Positions 38,601 through 45,899 of a stretch of DNA of 64,000 bases are shown piece by piece. Position 1 is the first letter of the stretch, and every line of letters begins with the position of its first letter. Both the position numbers and the translations under genes were made by a program. A model generated the notes under the pieces. It did not search any database and was not told where the DNA came from. It saw only the letters and a program-made list of their open reading frames with translations. The stretch is from Orthonyx spaldingii (taxonomy: Eukaryota; Chordata; Aves; Passeriformes; Orthonychidae), in NCBI GenBank assembly GCA_013397795.1, contig VZTJ01001390.1, positions 595,085-659,084 of the forward strand, in the 5' to 3' direction.

Positions 38601-40032
38601 AGCGGTGGAGTAGCCATCTCTGGAGGGATTGAAAAGCTGTCCCTACAGCTTTGGTGGCACCTGGGGACATGAGTCAGTGTTGGCCTTGACAGTGCTGGAT
38701 TAATGGTTGGACTTGATGGTGTGAGAGGGTTTTTCCAACCTAAAGGATTCTGTGTTCTGTGATTTTAGATAAAAGACTTGGCATTTTAAATACTTTGTGG
38801 AAGATTTAATAAACACTCCTGTAAAGCAGAAGCCTCCCCAGGAACTCTCAGAGGAGCAAGAATTGGATGGCTGCAGGGATGCACAGAGGGATGGAGGGAT
38901 GCCCACAGTGGGATGCAGGGATGGGACTCAGGAGGGGCTGCTCTCTGCTGCTCTGCAGAGGGTGAGACCACCATGCCTTACAGCACAAGCTCCCCCCATG
39001 CCTCACACAGGCTTTCAGTGACAGCAGCTGCAGGCAGCTATTTATATCCCATCTCCATCACCTGCACGTGCCCCTCCTGCATTTTTCCAGCAATTTAGCT
39101 GGGCCCAGAATTTTTCCAAAGCAATTCACTAGCAAAATACCCCAGTTCAAGGGGCTCTGACATGTCTGGAGTGGATTTCATGCTTGCTGCAGGTGTGGCC
39201 CAGCTTTGGTAATGGTGTGCAAAATAATTTCTTTTGAAGACTTGGCCAAGCCAGTGACACCCTAACGCAGCCTGGCATCCTTGCCCTTCTGGTGACACAT
39301 CCTGGAGTGCCCAGGGATGGGCCCTGCTGCTGCAGCCAGCCTGCCTGTCCCACCGTGGTGCCCATCCATCAGCTCACATCCCTTCCCACCCGCAGCTCCA
39401 TCTCTCACTTTTTCTGCCAGGAGAATGAGAGTCAGGTTATTTTATGCTTCCATTCCTCAAAGGCTCATATTATATAAAAAAGATGTTTTAAGTGCCTCAG
39501 GGTGTTTGGTTCCTCATTACTTCATAAAAGTGACATTAATAGCCAAGGAAGAGCACTGCCGAGTGCAATTATGGATGATGTTCCAGGTATGAAAGCTGTT
39601 TGGAGCCTGCTAATGTTTCCTAATTACAAGGCTTTTGGCACAAGGAGAGGGAAGGCACGAGCAGGGGGATGGAGAGCGGTGATGGGGCTGAACCCCTCAT
39701 GAGGAAGGAAGACAGGAAGGGGAAGAGAGAGCATGGAGATGGAGACAAGCTCCATCTTCACCAAGGCCCCAGGACTGGTTTGGGGAGGGGATGTTCAGCC
39801 TGGCTCAGCGGGACAGCAATGCCCTGGCACCCCACACCAGCCCTGTGCGTTGCTCCCACTGCGACCCCTCCAGCTTCCCACCAGCATTGTGGCCCTATAA
39901 ATAGTGGGGTTAAAAGCATGAATCCCTCCCAGATCACATAAGGGTCAGGTGGACAAGTGGAACTTACCCCTGAAGGTGGGTTGGCGGTCCAGCCCAGCTC
40001 GGCCGTCGCCGTCCGCGTATCCATCAAAGTTT
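411..40032 (-). CDS. EPHB1: EPHB1 (ephrin type-B receptor 1), partial gene, exons 2-12
   Basis: Receptor tyrosine kinase of the plasma membrane that binds ephrin-B ligands on neighbouring cells and signals in axon guidance, cell sorting and synapse formation (family knowledge). The joined exons, from the high coordinate down, are 39968-40032, 35407-36088, 16127-16282, 13203-13538, 10745-10926, 8910-9072, 6229-6337, 5968-6032, 2244-2366, 901-1148 and 411-626: 2345 nt in one open frame. Intron phases are 0,1,1,1,0,1,2,1,1,0 inside the window and 0 after exon 12, the same pattern I know for mammalian EPHB genes. EPHB1, rather than EPHB2, B3 or B4, is indicated by stretches such as MDTRTATAELGWTAN, FEPNQNNWLLTTFINRRGAH and SRYLQDDTSDPTYTSSL, which match the mammalian EPHB1 sequence I know almost residue for residue. 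The signal-peptide exon and exons 13 onward are outside the window. The one structural oddity is a 57 nt extension of exon 6. Confidence 0.97.
901..1148 (-). CDS. EPHB1: EPHB1 exon 11: kinase N-lobe
   Basis: 248 nt exon, acceptor CACTCGCAG and donor GTGAGG, phases 1 in and 0 out. It reads (G)EFGEVYKGRLKLPGKREIYV AIKTLKAGYSEKQRRDFLSE ASIMGQFDHPNIIRLEGVV, then TKSRPVMIITEFMENGALDSFLR. It holds the end of the glycine loop, the ATP-binding Lys of VAIK, the helix C Glu (FLSEASIM) and the hinge MIITEFMENGAL with its gatekeeper Thr. All kinase signature residues are intact. The acceptor sits next to a CR1 fragment. Confidence 0.97.
1149..2243 (-). other. EPHB1: EPHB1 intron 10
   Basis: This 1.1 kb intron holds a CR1 3' fragment at 1161-1230 next to the exon 11 acceptor, a short CCT run at 1240-1262 and an alternating CA/TG stretch at about 1869-1902. 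The remainder is unique sequence with no recognised gene. Confidence 0.85.
1161..1230 (-). mobile_element. CR1 LINE 3' fragment at exon 11 acceptor
   Basis: Read on the minus strand, 1161-1210 gives GGTTGGACTCGGTGACCTTG, then GAGGCCTTTTCCAGGCTAAAT and TATTCCATC. This follows the CR1 3' terminal consensus (GGTTGGACTCGATGATCTT, AAGGTCTTTTCCAACCTAAA, then ATTCTATGA). It is a strongly truncated 3' piece in the same orientation as EPHB1. It ends about 12 nt before the exon 11 acceptor. Confidence 0.72.
2244..2366 (-). CDS. EPHB1: EPHB1 exon 10: juxtamembrane tyrosines and start of kinase domain
   Basis: 123 nt exon, acceptor GCTGTAACAAG and donor GTGGGT, phase 1 at both ends. It reads (G)SPGMKIYIDPFTYEDPNEAV REFAKEIDVSFVKIEEVIGA(G). 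The two tyrosines of YIDPFTYEDP are the conserved juxtamembrane autoinhibitory and phosphorylation sites of Eph receptors. The final IGAG is the first half of the glycine-rich ATP loop, which exon 11 completes with EFGEV. Confidence 0.96.
2367..5967 (-). other. EPHB1: EPHB1 intron 9
   Basis: This 3.6 kb intron holds a CR1 fragment at 2422-2590 and a GC-richer block at about 2820-3600 in which several frames are open at once. The stretch 3840-5960 is C/T-rich unique sequence with no recognised gene or element. Confidence 0.8.
2422..2590 (-). mobile_element. CR1 LINE 3' fragment
   Basis: The plus strand begins TAATAGAATTGTTTGGGTTG and runs through GAAGGAGTTCCAAGTTCATCC, GTGAGCAGGGACACTGTCCA, and CAGTCTCTGGGCAGCCTGGA. 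This is the reverse complement of a CR1 3' end. Its 3' terminus lies about 55 nt upstream of the exon 10 acceptor on the coding strand. Confidence 0.85.
5968..6032 (-). CDS. EPHB1: EPHB1 exon 9: juxtamembrane segment
   Basis: 65 nt exon, acceptor CTCTCCCAG and donor GTGAGC, phases 2 in and 1 out. It reads (R)KRAYSKEAVYSDKLQHYSTGR(G). The KR pair is the cytoplasmic anchor after the membrane span. The intron between this exon and exon 8 is only 196 bp. The length and phase match the mammalian exon exactly. Confidence 0.95.
6229..6337 (-). CDS. EPHB1: EPHB1 exon 8: transmembrane segment
   Basis: 109 nt exon, acceptor TTCTCCCACAG and donor GTGGGT, phases 1 in and 2 out. It reads (D)DYKSELREQLPLIAGSAAAG VVFIVSLVAISIVCS(R). 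The hydrophobic stretch from LPLIAGS to SIVC is the single membrane span, with small residues (GSAAAG) at the outer end as in other Eph receptors. The Arg that starts the cytoplasmic stop-transfer cluster is split across the intron. Confidence 0.96.
6698..6776 (+). mobile_element. CR1 LINE 3' tail fragment
   Basis: The segment reads CATGGCAGGGAGTTGGACCA, then AGATGAGCTTTAGGGTCCCTTTCAAACGAA. This is the last part of the CR1 3' untranslated region (GGAACTAGATGATCTTTAAGGTCCCTTCCAACC in typical copies). It is degraded at its very end. Confidence 0.75.
7738..7790. repeat. Short tandem repeat, about 20 bp unit
   Basis: The unit TTTTAGGGAAGAAGAAAAG occurs twice in direct succession, followed by a third imperfect copy (CTTTAGGAAAGACAGG). 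It is a small local duplication inside intron 7. Confidence 0.8.
8334..8589 (+). mobile_element. Solo LTR of an endogenous retrovirus, 256 bp
   Basis: The segment starts TGTGAACAAC and ends GGTAGCGCCA (TG...CA termini). It is flanked by a 5 bp direct repeat AGATA at 8329-8333 and 8590-8594, the mark of integration. Inside are an octamer ATGCAAAT at 8418-8425, a TATA box TATAAAA at 8436-8442 and a polyadenylation signal AATAAA at 8529-8534, in the order expected for U3, R and U5 on the plus strand. There is no internal coding region, so it is a recombined solo LTR, antisense to EPHB1. The family cannot be named from this sequence alone. Confidence 0.8.
8910..9072 (-). CDS. EPHB1: EPHB1 exon 7: second FN3 domain, second half
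   Basis: 163 nt exon, acceptor GTGCCTGCAG and donor GTGAGT, entering in phase 0 and leaving in phase 1. It reads DHNEYNSSMARSQTNTARLE then GLRPGMVYVVQVRARTVAGYGKYSGKMCFQTLTD. It completes the second FN3 domain and carries a sequon NSS. The VRARTVAGYGKYS motif is the standard last strand of Eph FN3-2. The first residue is Asp where human has Glu. Confidence 0.96.
9258..9658 (+). mobile_element. CR1 LINE 3' fragment, about 400 bp
   Basis: It contains the typical CR1 3' sequence: CAGCCTGGAGAAGAGAAGGC, TTGGATATTGTGAAGAAATTC, CCCTGTGAGGGTGGGGAGGC, GCCCAGAGAAGTTGTGGCTG and TTTAAGGTCCCTTCAACCCA, ending ATTCTATGATTTTATGAAA. It is oriented opposite to EPHB1 and truncated at its 5' end, as is usual for CR1. 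Confidence 0.93.
9858..9944 (+). mobile_element. CR1 LINE 3' tail fragment
   Basis: The segment reads GTGTCCCTGCCCACAGCAAA, then GGAACTGGATGATCTTTAAG, GTCCCTTCCAACCCAAGCC and ATTCTGTGATTCCATGAAA. It is the last 90 bp or so of a CR1 element on the plus strand. Confidence 0.9.
10440..10572 (+). mobile_element. CR1 LINE 3' tail fragment
   Basis: The segment contains GGCTGGATGGGGCTCTGAGC, GGAACCAGATGAGCTTTAAG, GTCCTTTCCAACTCAAG and the tail ATTCTGTGATTT. It is a 5'-truncated CR1 on the plus strand. It ends about 170 bp below the end of exon 6. Confidence 0.9.
10745..10926 (-). CDS. EPHB1: EPHB1 exon 6: second FN3 domain, first half, with 19-residue extension
   Basis: 182 nt as called, against about 125 nt in mammals. 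The acceptor is CTTCCTCGGCAG. The conserved part reads (A)PSTVPIMHQVSATMRSITLSWPQPEQPNGIILDYEIRYYEK. In human the exon stops after this Lys. Here the bases after AAG are CTGAGC, so no GT donor exists at that point. The frame stays open for 57 nt more (LSRICTPDVGSTVGSRPAP) to a good donor, CCG followed by GTGAGC. The extension keeps phase 0, so exon 7 joins in frame. The conserved part is certain; the extension is inferred from the lack of any other donor with correct phase and equal quality. Confidence 0.88.
10927..13202 (-). other. EPHB1: EPHB1 intron 5
   Basis: This 2.3 kb intron has one trinucleotide run (CCT/AGG) at 11785-11822. The rest is unique sequence without a recognised element or gene; open frames seen here are not similar to any protein I know. 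Confidence 0.85.
11785..11822. repeat. (CCT)n microsatellite
   Basis: About eleven near-perfect CCT units, one interrupted by TTCT. The minus (gene) strand reads AGG repeats, and any frame through it gives poly-Glu or poly-Arg. Confidence 0.95.
13203..13538 (-). CDS. EPHB1: EPHB1 exon 5: first fibronectin III domain
   Basis: 336 nt exon, acceptor TTTCCCACAG and donor GTGAGT, phase 1 at both ends. It encodes (S)VPSGPRNVISIVNETSIILEW through NITTNQA(A), a full FN3 domain. The CKKCRSDRRACSRCDDNVDF cysteine insert typical of EPHB receptors is present, as are two N-glycosylation sequons, NET and NIT. The Trp of the LEW strand and the PYTFEIQAVNGVSSKSP strand are conserved. The third codon position is almost always G or C, which also opens a long frame on the opposite strand. 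Confidence 0.96.
13539..16126 (-). other. EPHB1: EPHB1 intron 4
   Basis: This 2.6 kb intron contains no recognisable CR1, LTR or simple repeat. It is unique sequence with short scattered open frames only. Confidence 0.8.
16127..16282 (-). CDS. EPHB1: EPHB1 exon 4: EGF-like cysteine-rich region
   Basis: 156 nt exon with acceptor TCTCTTGCAG and donor GTGAGT, phase 1 at both ends. It reads (A)CPVGTFKASQ...LCVPCPPNSRSSAEASPLC ACRNGYYRADFDPP...ACT(S), the Eph cysteine-rich module that joins the ephrin-binding domain to the FN3 repeats. The spacing C-P-x-G-T-F, C-x-x-C-P-x-N-S-R, C-x-C-x-x-G-Y-Y-R-A-D is complete. This is the most diverged exon against human (VGTF for AGTF, QGAGLCVPCPP for QEAEGCSHCPS, PPAAACT for PPEVACT), which is common for this module. 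The exon lies only about 90 nt from an assembly gap in a pyrimidine-rich repeat (read on the minus strand) upstream of its acceptor. Confidence 0.95.
16345..16811. repeat. Purine microsatellite interrupted by a 350 N assembly gap
   Basis: GAGGA units run from about 16345 to 16371. The Ns occupy 16372-16721, and GAAGAGGGAGA-type sequence continues to about 16811. Frames that appear to cross the gap are artefacts of the Ns. On the gene strand this is a long C/T tract starting about 65 nt upstream of the exon 4 acceptor. The true length is unknown. Confidence 0.95.
19976..20350 (-). repeat. Tandem array of CR1-tail units (GAATCACAGAACC-like)
   Basis: Variants of AGAATCACAGAACCTC and AGAATCTGAGAATCACAG repeat for some 370 bp with irregular spacing. 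They match the reverse complement of a CR1 terminal repeat, and a CR1 3' end follows directly at about 20350. A unique insert of about 100 bp at 20103-20205 splits the array. The array looks like an expansion of the terminal repeat of that CR1 copy. Confidence 0.8.
20161..20184. repeat. Perfect AT-rich palindrome, 11 bp arms
   Basis: ATAAACGATTA at 20161-20171 and its exact reverse complement at 20174-20184 are separated by two A. It lies in the non-repeat insert within the CR1-tail array and could form a hairpin. No function is evident. Confidence 0.85.
20350..20540 (-). mobile_element. CR1 LINE 3' fragment
   Basis: After the tail array the plus strand reads AATATGCTGAGTTGGAAGGG, ACCCCCAAAGTTCATCAATC, CAGCTCCTGGCCCTGCACAG and CTGAGAGCATTGTACAAACA, the reverse complement of a CR1 3' region. 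It is in the same orientation as EPHB1. Confidence 0.88.
24330..24485 (+). mobile_element. CR1 LINE internal 3' fragment
   Basis: The segment contains TAGATTGGACATTGACAACA, AATTCTTGGGTGGTGAGGCC, CTGGCACAGGTTCCCCAGAG and AAGCTGTGGCTGCCCC, CR1 3' sequence on the plus strand. It stops before the terminal ATTCTATGA tail. Confidence 0.85.
25651..25715 (+). mobile_element. CR1 LINE 3' tail fragment
   Basis: The segment reads TGGACACCTTTGAAAACCTC, then TCCCAGCCAAACCATTCCATGCTTCCGTGATTCC. It resembles a degraded CR1 3' terminus on the plus strand. Confidence 0.6.
27811..27878. repeat. (TTA)n microsatellite
   Basis: About 22 perfect TTA units directly abut the 3' terminus of a minus-strand CR1 fragment. 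The repeat presumably grew at the tail of that insertion. Confidence 0.97.
27886..28275 (-). mobile_element. CR1 LINE 3' fragment, about 390 bp
   Basis: The plus strand reads CCAAGGTCATTGACTCCAAG, CACTGCCAAGGCCACCACTA, TTCCAGGGATGGTGATTCCA, AATTTCCCCTAATTTCCAAT and CAGGCTGAGCCCCTTTCCCA. This is the reverse complement of a CR1 3' end. One ambiguous base occurs at 27896. Same orientation as EPHB1. Confidence 0.93.
29595..29666. repeat. Poly-T tract with one ambiguous base
   Basis: A run of about 70 T, broken only by N at 29634 and a short TCTC, follows a TTTTTCTCTCTCTC lead-in. On the gene strand this is poly-A. Length and purity are likely to be imprecise in the assembly. Confidence 0.95.
35407..36088 (-). 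CDS. EPHB1: EPHB1 exon 3: ephrin-binding domain and start of cysteine-rich region
   Basis: 682 nt exon that starts at TGG (Trp of WEEVSGYDE) after a CTTTCTGCAG acceptor and ends at GCCTGCAAAG before GTAAGG. It encodes the rest of the jelly-roll ephrin-binding domain: the VSGYDENLNTIRTYQVCNVF strand, the PGSCKETFNLYYYETD segment, DTIAADESFSQVDFGGR and SFGPLTRNGFYLAFQDYGAC. The cysteine-rich segment follows (RGTCIPNAEEVDVPIKLYC, NGDGEWMVPIGRCTCKAGY). All expected cysteines are visible. The exon ends in phase 1. It is by far the longest exon here, as in other Eph genes, and has no frame damage. Confidence 0.96.
36089..39967 (-). other. EPHB1: EPHB1 intron 2
   Basis: This 3.9 kb intron holds an AT-rich stretch at 36530-36790 that looks like a conserved non-coding element, and a CR1 copy of about 610 bp at 38160-38768. 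The remainder (36790-38160 and 38770-39967) has no recognised gene or repeat. Confidence 0.85.
38160..38768 (+). mobile_element. CR1 LINE 3' fragment, about 610 bp
   Basis: It starts near GTCAGGAACAGCGTGACCAG and runs through CAGGACCAGGGCAGTGACC, CTGTGTCCAGTTCTGGGGCC, AAAGGGGCTCAGCCTGGAGA, TTAGGTTGGATATTAGGGAA and TGGTTGGACTTGATGGTGTG to TTTCCAACCTAAAGGATTCTG. It is the longest CR1 copy in the window, plus strand, opposite to EPHB1. Open frames inside it cover a 3' end and part of the reverse transcriptase tail at most; none is a working gene. Confidence 0.95.
39968..40032 (-). CDS. EPHB1: EPHB1 exon 2: N-terminus of mature ectodomain
   Basis: 65 nt exon. On the minus strand it follows an acceptor TTCCTCAG and ends at GGG before a GTAAGT donor. 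It reads (E)TLMDTRTATAELGWTANPPSG, the segment directly after the signal peptide in EPHB1, and it starts the ephrin-binding domain. It begins after the first base of a Glu codon, so exon 1 must end in phase 1, and it ends in phase 0. The length equals that of the mammalian exon. Only one proline differs from the human residues I recall (PPSG for PASG). Confidence 0.93.
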
Positions 40033-41219
40033 CTGAGGAAACAGAAGAAAAGGAAAGTAAACCAGTTATTCTCTAAGTGTTCCATTACATTATGAGCACA
40101 GAGATGTGGGAAAACACTCAGCTGCTTTCCCAGAGCATGCACCTGACCCGTGCAGAGCTCGGGAAACAACAGCAGCTGCCCTAATGGACTCAAGGCTCCG
40201 GAGCACACAGTGCAGGACAAGACTCTTTGCAAGGAGTCACAGCCTGAAACCAGCTCACACTGTCAGCTCACTCCTGCCCAGGAAAGGAAAATACTATCAT
40301 CAACACCAAAAAAAAAATTAAAAATTAAAAGATGCTGTATTTCACAGAGTCACATCATTCCCTACATTTAGGCGTAAAAAGAAAAAACCAAACCAACAAA
40401 ACATAACACGAATAATAGCGAGAGCAACACCATAAAGAAACAGATGGGGAAAACCCTCCAGGTTTTATTTATTTGTTTGCAGCAAGCAGACATGCAGATT
40501 AATTGCCTCAATTCCTGTGTCCCGACAAAACAGGAGGAGGAGATGTGCCGCTGGCAACTGGCAGAGCTGAGCATCACCCATCCCTCCCCTTTCCTGCGTG
40601 GTCCCAGGTACTCACAGCAGTGCCAGGAAAAGGGGTGCGACCAGAGAAATAAAGGTCAGGAAATAAAAATCAGCCCAGGAATCTGTGCTGCCGCCGGGCT
40701 GCTGCTTTTAATCTCTCCACGGCTGCTTCAGCAATCACAAGCGGGAAACAAGACTCCGATTAATCTTCCAACCCCTCCCTTTGCCGGCCGCTCCGGGATG
40801 CGAAGCTGGAGAAGCGTGACCAGGAACTCCCCACCCTGACACGAGCGATAAACGCCCCCGAAACCCCTCCCAGGGGTGAGCGTGGCCCCGGGGCAGGGAG
40901 AGCAAAGCAGTCCCAGAGCTGGAAAGAAAAGGGGCTGGGAGCTGCCAAAGCTTCTGCACCCCGGGCAAGCCCCGGGATGCTGCAGTGGCACTGCCAGGGG
41001 GGTTCAAAGCCCACAGCCCCCCTGCTTTGCACAGTGCCAGGCTCTTGCTGCTAACAGTGCCCTCGGAGAGGAGATATTTCGCTCCTGCTTCGTATGGGAA
41101 ACAGAAAAGCGTGGTGACCTTCACGCTATCGCACGTCACTTTATAGTTCTGGTCATTTTCCATTTGGCAGAAGGCAGCTAAAAACAAAGTATCCCAGCTG
41201 CAGTTCCTCTCCAGCCTAT

Positions 41220-41515
41220 AATCATGGAATCCAGGAATGGTTTGGGTTGGAAGGACCTTAAAGCTTATCCAGTCCCATACCCTGCCATGGGCAGGGACAC
41301 CTTCCACTATCCCAGGTTGCTCCAAGCCCTGTCCAACCTGGCCTTGGACACTTCCAGGGACAGGGACAGGGATCCAGGGACAGTCTTCTCTGGGAAGCTG
41401 TGCCAGGGCCTCACCACCCTCACAGGGAAGGATTTCTCCCCAGTATCCCATCTAACGCTGCCCTCTGGCAGTGGGAAGCCTTTCCCCCTTGTTCTGTCAC
41501 TCCAGGACCTTGTCA
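41220..41515 (-). mobile_element. CR1 LINE 3' fragment, about 300 bp
   Basis: The plus strand begins ATCATGGAATCCAGGAATGG, then TTTGGGTTGGAAGGACCTTA, and runs through GGGCAGGGACACCTTCCACT, AACCTGGCCTTGGACACTTC and CCTTGTTCTGTCACTCCAGG. This is a clean reverse-complement CR1 3' end including the terminal repeat. Confidence 0.95.
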
Positions 41516-42395
41516 AAATGAGGCCGGGGCTTGTGCTCCAGACCTCCAGCAAGGTTCTACTCTCACCACCCTTCACTTTCCCACCACCTCCAAGCCTTCC
41601 TTCCCTTCCAAACAGCCCAGCCCCCAGTTAAGCAGCCATTAAGCCTTGCAATAGCCCTTCAAATGAGCAGGCAGATGTGTAGAGGCATAAATGGATGTGG
41701 AGGTGGAAGTGACAGGCCACACAAACATCTCCCACTGGCCCCTGCCTGGTGAGGGATACTCTGAGAGCCCCTAAAACACTTGGTGTTCTCCCCCAAAGCA
41801 AACAGGGTGTCCTTGTGCCTCACAGGGGAAACTGAGGCAGGGCAGAAGAGGGAGACACGGGGACCATGGCCAGGTTGGGACCCCAGCTGACTCATACACC
41901 CTCTGTGATAAATAAGGCCAGGCTCCATTACAGGAAGGGCACTTCTTCCAAAGGTTTATTCAGAAAGGCTTTTCACTCCATCATCTCCCTTCCTGTCCCA
42001 CACACTTACAGCTTCCTTCCCCAGGCTTTGACACAGGAATGTACTTTTGATAAAGCACAGCCGCCCTGTGGGACGGCAGCACACAAGGAGCAGCTCTGCT
42101 CCGAGGTGACACTCACCAGGACCCCTCCCAAACGCTCACCCCTTCCCTCCCCTTGAGTTCCTCCCCAAAGGCTCCACATTCTGGAAGGGAAGCAGGAAGA
42201 CACAGCAGCAATGCTGAAGAAGGAGACCTCAAAATAACTAACTAAATAGAGAAATTAATTAACAATAAATGGATAAATGGAAAGGAACCACAGAGAAGCT
42301 TTCACTTTGGATGTTTCTGGAGCCCCAAAGTGATTCTGTGGCCTGTGGCCAGGGAGGTCACACTCAAAAAGTCTCCACTGCAGATGCAGAGCTTG

Positions 42396-43113
42396 TGTTG
42401 CAAAATGTGGAATATGGAAAATTTTCTTAAGAAAGGATGCTCATTAATGTTTGATCTTTGTAACTTTCAAGCCTAATCAAAAAGAAAGGAGATTAATCTG
42501 TGAAACAGCAGCTCACAAGCTCGGAGTGATGTCCAACGAGAAATTCCTTTTTGGTAGAATTGCCTTGTTAAGGTTTAGGGCTCCACACATTTCAATGATC
42601 TCAGTCCCAGGGGGGAAGGTTGACAACCCTTGGGAAGAAGGATGTGCCACTGAGAGTGGGCACAGAGAATGCAGAACTTAGAGGCCACAAGGACATTTGG
42701 CAAGAACCCCCAAAATGAGGAAGAAACTAATAAAGCCAAGCCAGCAATTGTGCTGAAATCAGCCCCGACTGGGTAAAAGGTAATTCTGGCAGGGGCAGAT
42801 CACGACCACTGACTCATGGACCACTGACCTAAAAGAAGAGAAAGACTCAGTATGTGGACTAATTAGCATGAGAAACAAAAGAATCATTAACCAATAGAAG
42901 ATAGAATACTATTAATAAAATAACACTGTAGCCAATAAATGCTAATTCTTTTGATGGCTAAGATGTATAAATAGTAAAAAGTTTTGGTAGTTGGGGTGCT
43001 TGAACACCACCAAGCACCCAGGCTTGGGTAACGCTGAAATATATAATCAATGTCTCCCTCAAGTGTGTAATTATCAGCTTGCTGCCCACTGGATCCCATT
43101 TTCGTGGACAACA
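42396..43113 (+). mobile_element. Solo LTR of an endogenous retrovirus, 718 bp
   Basis: It begins TGTTGCAAAATG and ends GTGGACAACA, with TGTTG/CAACA terminal inverted repeats. A 4 bp direct repeat CTTG at 42392-42395 and 43114-43117 marks the integration site. Two CCAAT boxes (42891-42895, 42932-42936) and a TATA box TATAAATA (42966-42973) give it plus-strand orientation, antisense to EPHB1. No internal retroviral genes are present. A 4 bp duplication fits gammaretrovirus-like elements, but the family is inference. Confidence 0.82.
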
Positions 43114-45899
43114 CTTGCACTTCCATGGCTCCAGGTTTCCAGAGCAATTTGCAAACCAAAGGAAAAAGAGGGCTGAGAGCCTGACCTCCTACAGACCATC
43201 TTCTGCTTCAGATCCTGTCCTATCTCCCAAAGACACTGCCATAGACAAGAAGATCCATAAACTAGCAAAATGGTTAAATTTGGGAGTTTTTTCTTGAATA
43301 CTGTAAGATGGTTAAATCCCCCCTTCTATTCAAATTCCTGCTGAGTTCACCCAACCCTGTGACTGCAGAGGCACTGCCATCAGAAGGACACGGCTCAGCA
43401 ACTTCCTATTGACCTCTCCTATTTCCTCTTGGAGGAAGCCTTGGATTTCACTTCATTTTCTGGGATGAAAAAGTGACACTGTGACCTTGGTGGGGCATTT
43501 ATGGCCAGGCTGCTCAGAGCTAGGGCTGCTGGGCACCCTCCTTCAGCAGGAGAGGGTTTGCAGATCCCAAATCCTCACAGAGAAACGGGGAACAAGACAG
43601 AGATCCCAGCACCCACACCCACAAAATATCCTTACAGGTGGAGGGGACACAGAAATCACCCCCTCACCCATCCATCACCTGGGACTGGGCAAGGAGGAGA
43701 GGCAGGGAATGCTGCTAACGAGGGGATTAGTGCAGATCAGTGCCTGAGTAGCTCTAATGAGTAGAGAAGCCACATGGACACCTCACACCTCCCCTCCCAC
43801 CTGCCTCATCCTTCCGTGAGGACCAGTCCTCATTAATTGGCGCAGGGTATTAATTAAACCCGCAGGGGTACATCCTTTCCCTGTGCCTGCGACATCCAGC
43901 ACAGCATCGTTGGCCATGCCGAGTGACCCACGTCACCTGGACCAAGCAGTCCCACCATGCCAGGCTCCACTGCCAAGACACTGCCATCCCCTGCCCTGCC
44001 CAGGCACCGCTCCTCCAGCACTTCCCTCCACCCCTGCCCACCTGCACGTGGGCACAGCCGGTACTGGGGATGCTCTGTCATCAGGAGGGAGCTCAACGCA
44101 CTCGCTGGGAGAAGTCTCCGGGATCGGAGGCTCTGCTGGCCAGGCTGTGACAGCCCAAGCCCTCATTAGGGAGAGAGGAGCTCTGCTACCGAGAGCTGAG
44201 CTCTCTTGGAGTGAAGAACCTTCAGCTGTATACAGTAGATTTTCTTTAATGGACACATTACTTTAAACTAAGCCTTCGCCATCTGTTCCAGTCCCTAATT
44301 ATCAATACAAAAACAAACGTCTACTCACAATTACACTCGTAACAAGTAAAGATGCCAGCAATTAGAATGCACCAGCTTCCCCATGCCGAGCAGTGCATCC
44401 ATCTGGGATGGCACTCATGCGATCCAGGCAGGGAGCACTCGCTGCTGTCCCGGGCTCCCCACACCCTCCTGGGCAAACCCGGCCAGAGATGATGCCTGCG
44501 GCAGGATAAGCTGCGCCTCAGAGGAGTGAAGGATGGGCTGGCAACCTTCCAACAGCAAGGAAAAAACAAGTTATTTGGGCAAGAATAGCCTTCAATCTCA
44601 CACCAGCTGATGCCGTCTCACCAACCACCCTTCCCGCAGGATTGAAGCCTCTTCCAGAAAAGCCTCTTTCTGAACTGTCCAAAATGAAGCAGAACTTACT
44701 TCCCGAAATTCCCAGCCTGAAACCCATATTTCAGACCTCCCAACAGCAGGCTCTTGCTGATCATGCCATGAGAAGATGTCACTTTTCCCTAGCAGGGAGC
44801 AGGGTCTGGCTGCAGGCAGAGACATGCAAAGAGAGGAGGCCAAGCCAAACTAACCCAACCTGATCGCATTTTGACGCTGTTATCTGGAAAGAAAGAGGTA
44901 CAACAAATTTTCTGCTCAGGGTGGCCACAAAGGCTCTTCTACAAGTGCATCACTCCTCAATAACTGCCTCGGGTCCCTCTCCCGGAGCAAGGAACAGCAG
45001 CTCTCTCCCTCCTGCAAGAAGATAACGACAGGAACCAGCCTAAGGCACTCGAAAGCAAATGCTTGGGCATATGTAGAGAGACTAAGAAAACCAAGAGGAA
45101 AAAGATAGAAATTAAGCAAAATAAGGAGAGAGGAGGCTTGATAACAACAGATGGGGAGAGGGAGATTTGGAAAGGATGCCAGCTGCTGGAAATAAGCCCC
45201 CCAAGATGCGTGGGGAGTAGAGAGGTGGGTGCTGATAGCTGAGCCTTTGGAGGGAGGGCAGCTGAGTGAGGGGTGGGGCAGGGCTCACAGAGCTCAGGTC
45301 CAGGAGGGGAGCAGAGGATGCTCCACAGGTGGGATCCTCAGAGACTCACCCTGATGCACCTCAGCAAAGGTCAGTGGGGTCAGCACACAGTGCAGCCCCA
45401 GAGCACGGCCCTGGGCAGCCCCAGCCCCACAGCATGGTTTTCTGAAGGGGAACAATAACAAGACTTCTTTTCTGTAAGAACAGCACTATATTTCCCCCTC
45501 TATTTCATGCTCATAAATGCCAAGCTTGCTTCCTAGCTCTTCCTTCGCTTCTGAGAGCTTCAGCAAAATCAGCCCAAGGCAAACGCACAGCTTGGGAAGC
45601 TTCTGTCCAAGTTTGGTGACATTACCAGGGAAAGGGAATGACAGGGAAACAGAGCCAAGATGCTTTATTCCCAAGCCTAGTGCTAAATAACATTAACTGC
45701 TATGATATCATGAGCTCTGCCTTCTCAGGGCCGTCGTGACTTCAAGCCATATCCATGTGCAGGTGGCACCATGGCTCCCATCATCACCACTCCACACACT
45801 CCTGGTGTGCATCACACCTCTCGATGCCAATGGAAGGAAAGTCCCACAGGTGCTGGCAGAATAATCTGAATTTAACTCTCACTGTTCTCATACATTAAT

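Noticed and set aside
38123..38632. Open frames of 145-164 codons as genes
   Set aside because: They lie in a CR1 fragment on both strands and represent repeat sequence.
411..40032. EPHB2, EPHB3 or EPHB4 as the gene identity
   Set aside because: Exon 2, exon 3 and the kinase exons match EPHB1-specific residues (for example FEPNQNNWLLTTFINRRGAH and SRYLQDDTSDP), where EPHB2 and EPHB3 differ at many sites.
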